From Thermotoga sp. SG1 (GTDB taxonomy: Bacteria; Thermotogota; Thermotogae; Thermotogales; Thermotogaceae), in the NCBI RefSeq assembly GCF_002865985.1, contig NZ_LNDD01000001.1, positions 359,004-423,003 on the forward strand: DNA of 64,000 nt, given 5' to 3'. Numbering within the stretch: position 1 is the first letter of the stretch; each line of letters opens with the position of its first letter. The notes beneath the pieces were generated by a model that was given only the letters and a program-made list of their open reading frames with translations, did no database searches and had not been told where the DNA came from. Made by a program: the position numbers and the translations under genes. Positions 62,548 to 64,000 of the stretch are shown piece by piece.

Positions 62548-64000
62548 TTCAGTTCCAGACTGTTTAGAATACTCTCAAACACACTCTCCAGTCTCTTGAA
62601 ATCTTCTTCAGGGGCATAAAAACTCATGTAGAGATACTGCCCTTCTTTCTCTGGAAACTGTACAATCCAGAAAAGAAAGTTCCTTCCCGTTTCGTAATCG
62701 GGCATGGAGCTTTCTATGAAGTTGACCTCGTAATTTGATGTTTTGAGGGTTCCTCCATTCTCGAGGGGTTCGGTTTCATAGTGGATTTCCGCGAAAGTCA
62801 AGTTAGCGATGTCGAATATGAAATAGTGAATACCTTCGGAGAGTTCGTAGTAGGTGTAACTTGGTACATCCACTCTGAAGGTATCCGTTTCGATGGTTTT
62901 CATCGAAATATCCCTGGAGAGTTTGAAAGACCCTTCTGCCGTTTTTTCACCATCGATGTAGAGCATCACTTTCCAGTTTCCAAGGTCGTTTTCACCAAGA
63001 CTATCTGCTGGTATCCAGCCCCACACGCTGTCGTAGTAATCGTACCCTGTTTCAACTGCCGGAGCAACTATGTAGTAAACGGTTTCTCTCAGACTTCCAC
63101 TGGGATCGTACCATTCCCACTTGAATATGTGGGAATTTTCAAAGGGATCTGCGTTGCTCCACATGACGATTCTTTTGTCAAAGAGGGTGAACGTGTCGTC
63201 GGTGGCGAAGGGAGTGTTTTCGTAGACGCTTCTACAGAAAAGAGATTCGATGAGGGAGACAGTCTCTTCGGGAAAGTGCTTTATTTCGCCAGAAGTGTTT
63301 TCAAAAACAACGGAAGTACCATCCGTTATGGAAAACGGGTCTTCCACATCGGAGAACAAAAGATTCAGCTTGCCATTTTCAACTCTACCACTGAAGACAC
63401 CGTCCCAGAAATTTGAAGGCCCCAACGTTCCTAATGAATCCACCTTCTTCCACCAGCCGAAGATGTTGTTTTCGATCATGATCCCTTCTATCACTCTTTC
63501 TCCGAGGAATCCTTCAATGTGGTTTCTACTCTGGAAAATCTCGAGGGTATCGTTTGATGATTTCCAGTTGCTGAAACTGACGTGTTCGCTCACATTAACG
63601 GAAGAAAGAATCCTTTCCAGGCTCTGTAGATCTTCTTCTGGAGGATTTCCAGCCATGAAACTCCAGATGGCGAGATCCTTCATTCCCATTGGAAACACCC
63701 TGACATCGAAGACAAGATTTGTTCCTTCAAACCTGTAATAACGACCTTTGAAATCGTTCCAAGAGACTTCTTTCTGATCGACAAGGGACGCATCCTGAGA
63801 AAGACCCGAAATCAAAGACTCTTCAACACCGACGTCGTAGATGAAAAACACACCAACACCCTGTGTGAGAGTCTGACCGTCACTGGTTCCTTTGAATACA
63901 CCTTCTGAGTTCAAACCCAGCGAAGGAGTCTTCTGCCAGTCCGATGGCTGCTGCCACGTGATCGGACCGAAACTTTCCGTAACCCATCCTTCCTGGGAAA
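62544..64000 (-). CDS. large beta-rich protein of unknown function, 5' end outside window
   Basis: The frame is open from the window edge, so the start lies beyond base 64000; TTG 63914 is only an internal codon. About 485 residues are visible. The C-terminal part (YLYMSFYAPEEDFKRLESVFESILNSLEL in parts) and an earlier block (WSFMAGNPPEEDLQSLERILSSVNV) look like ends of two PsbP/DcrB-like (Mog1-fold) domains with a beta-rich region between, rich in Trp and Tyr. No family named with confidence. Likely extracytoplasmic, but no signal peptide can be seen here. Confidence 0.7.
   Translation of the reverse strand, partial: SQEGWVTESFGPITWQQPSDWQKTPSLGLNSEGVFKGTSDGQTLTQGVGVFFIYDVGVEESLISGLSQDASLVDQKEVSWNDFKGRYYRFEGTNLVFDVRVFPMGMKDLAIWSFMAGNPPEEDLQSLERILSSVNVSEHVSFSNWKSSNDTLEIFQSRNHIEGFLGERVIEGIMIENNIFGWWKKVDSLGTLGPSNFWDGVFSGRVENGKLNLLFSDVEDPFSITDGTSVVFENTSGEIKHFPEETVSLIESLFCRSVYENTPFATDDTFTLFDKRIVMWSNADPFENSHIFKWEWYDPSGSLRETVYYIVAPAVETGYDYYDSVWGWIPADSLGENDLGNWKVMLYIDGEKTAEGSFKLSRDISMKTIETDTFRVDVPSYTYYELSEGIHYFIFDIANLTFAEIHYETEPLENGGTLKTSNYEVNFIESSMPDYETGRNFLFWIVQFPEKEGQYLYMSFYAPEEDFKRLESVFESILNSLELK

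Noticed and set aside
63914-63916. TTG as start of the last gene
   Set aside because: The same frame continues without a stop to the window edge and the residues before it (for example GPITWQQPSDWQ) look like protein of the same kind, so the gene is partial.
1-64000. CRISPR arrays, tRNA/rRNA genes, insertion sequences, phage genes
   Set aside because: No regularly spaced repeats, cloverleaf-like stretches, transposase motifs or phage-type gene runs were recognised on either strand by reading.

Overview
The window is a chromosome segment from a hyperthermophilic Thermotoga of the maritima/neapolitana group. Gene content and order match what I remember of the T. maritima MSB8 region around TM0035-TM0094: a type II secretion/type IV pilus-like cluster, flagellar hook genes, a B12 importer, the large xylan/glucuronate locus, feo, and folate genes. 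XynA from its best start is 1055 residues, the length I recall for T. neapolitana XynA, so a neapolitana-like strain is likely. Genes are packed with ATGA or TTGA stop/start overlaps, strong Shine-Dalgarno (SD) sites, and frequent GTG/TTG starts. No tRNA, rRNA, CRISPR array, transposase or prophage gene was seen, and nothing suggests recent insertion.

Layout. (1) 1-8400, + strand: a ferritin-like protein, then GspF, a pseudopilin, PilM/N/O-like proteins, a small membrane protein and a giant secretin of about 1280 residues. (2) 8397-10632: a Memo-family protein (+) and MurJ (-). (3) 10698-15377, +: flgM-flgN-flgK-flgL-fliW behind a probable sigma-28 promoter. (4) 15396-18255, +: a cobalamin riboswitch and a btuF-btuC-btuD-type importer. 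(5) 18238-28399, -: an eight-gene operon with an Opp-type xylo-oligosaccharide ABC importer, a GH26-like secreted protein, a GH3 beta-xylosidase/glucosidase and a CE7 acetyl xylan esterase. The GH10 xylanase xynB is divergent from it. (6) 29682-36742: glucuronate catabolism (uxuA, uxuB, kdgK, kdgA and an IclR regulator on -; uxaC and a membrane protein on +). (7) 36774-49612: a CBM-like lipoprotein and the multidomain xylanase XynA on -, then divergently a second Opp-type importer and the alpha-glucuronidase aguA on +, closed by a second CBM-like lipoprotein on -. (8) 49644-54809, -: feoA-feoB followed by a membrane protein and a lipase-like protein, preceded by a DUF362/ferredoxin gene and a small ORF. 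(9) 54875-57252: a candidate outer-membrane barrel (-) and an ABC exporter (+). (10) 57266-64000: an M24 peptidase (+), and a folate/pterin operon with an HD protein, an NTPase and a partial surface-type protein (-).

How the genes work together: membrane-anchored XynA and XynB cut xylan outside the cytoplasm, the two Opp-type importers bring in oligosaccharides, and AguA, the GH3 enzyme and the esterase finish them inside. Glucuronic acid released by AguA goes through UxaC, UxuB, UxuA, KdgK and KdgA to pyruvate and glyceraldehyde-3-phosphate.

The least familiar material is the giant secretin with a leaderless pseudopilin, two lipoproteins that carry lone (one apparently circularly permuted) CBM-like modules, a GH26-like protein inside the xylan operon, a DUF362 gene with no ATG/GTG/TTG at its expected start, and a pterin synthase with a CExxHGH motif in a folate operon lacking folB.
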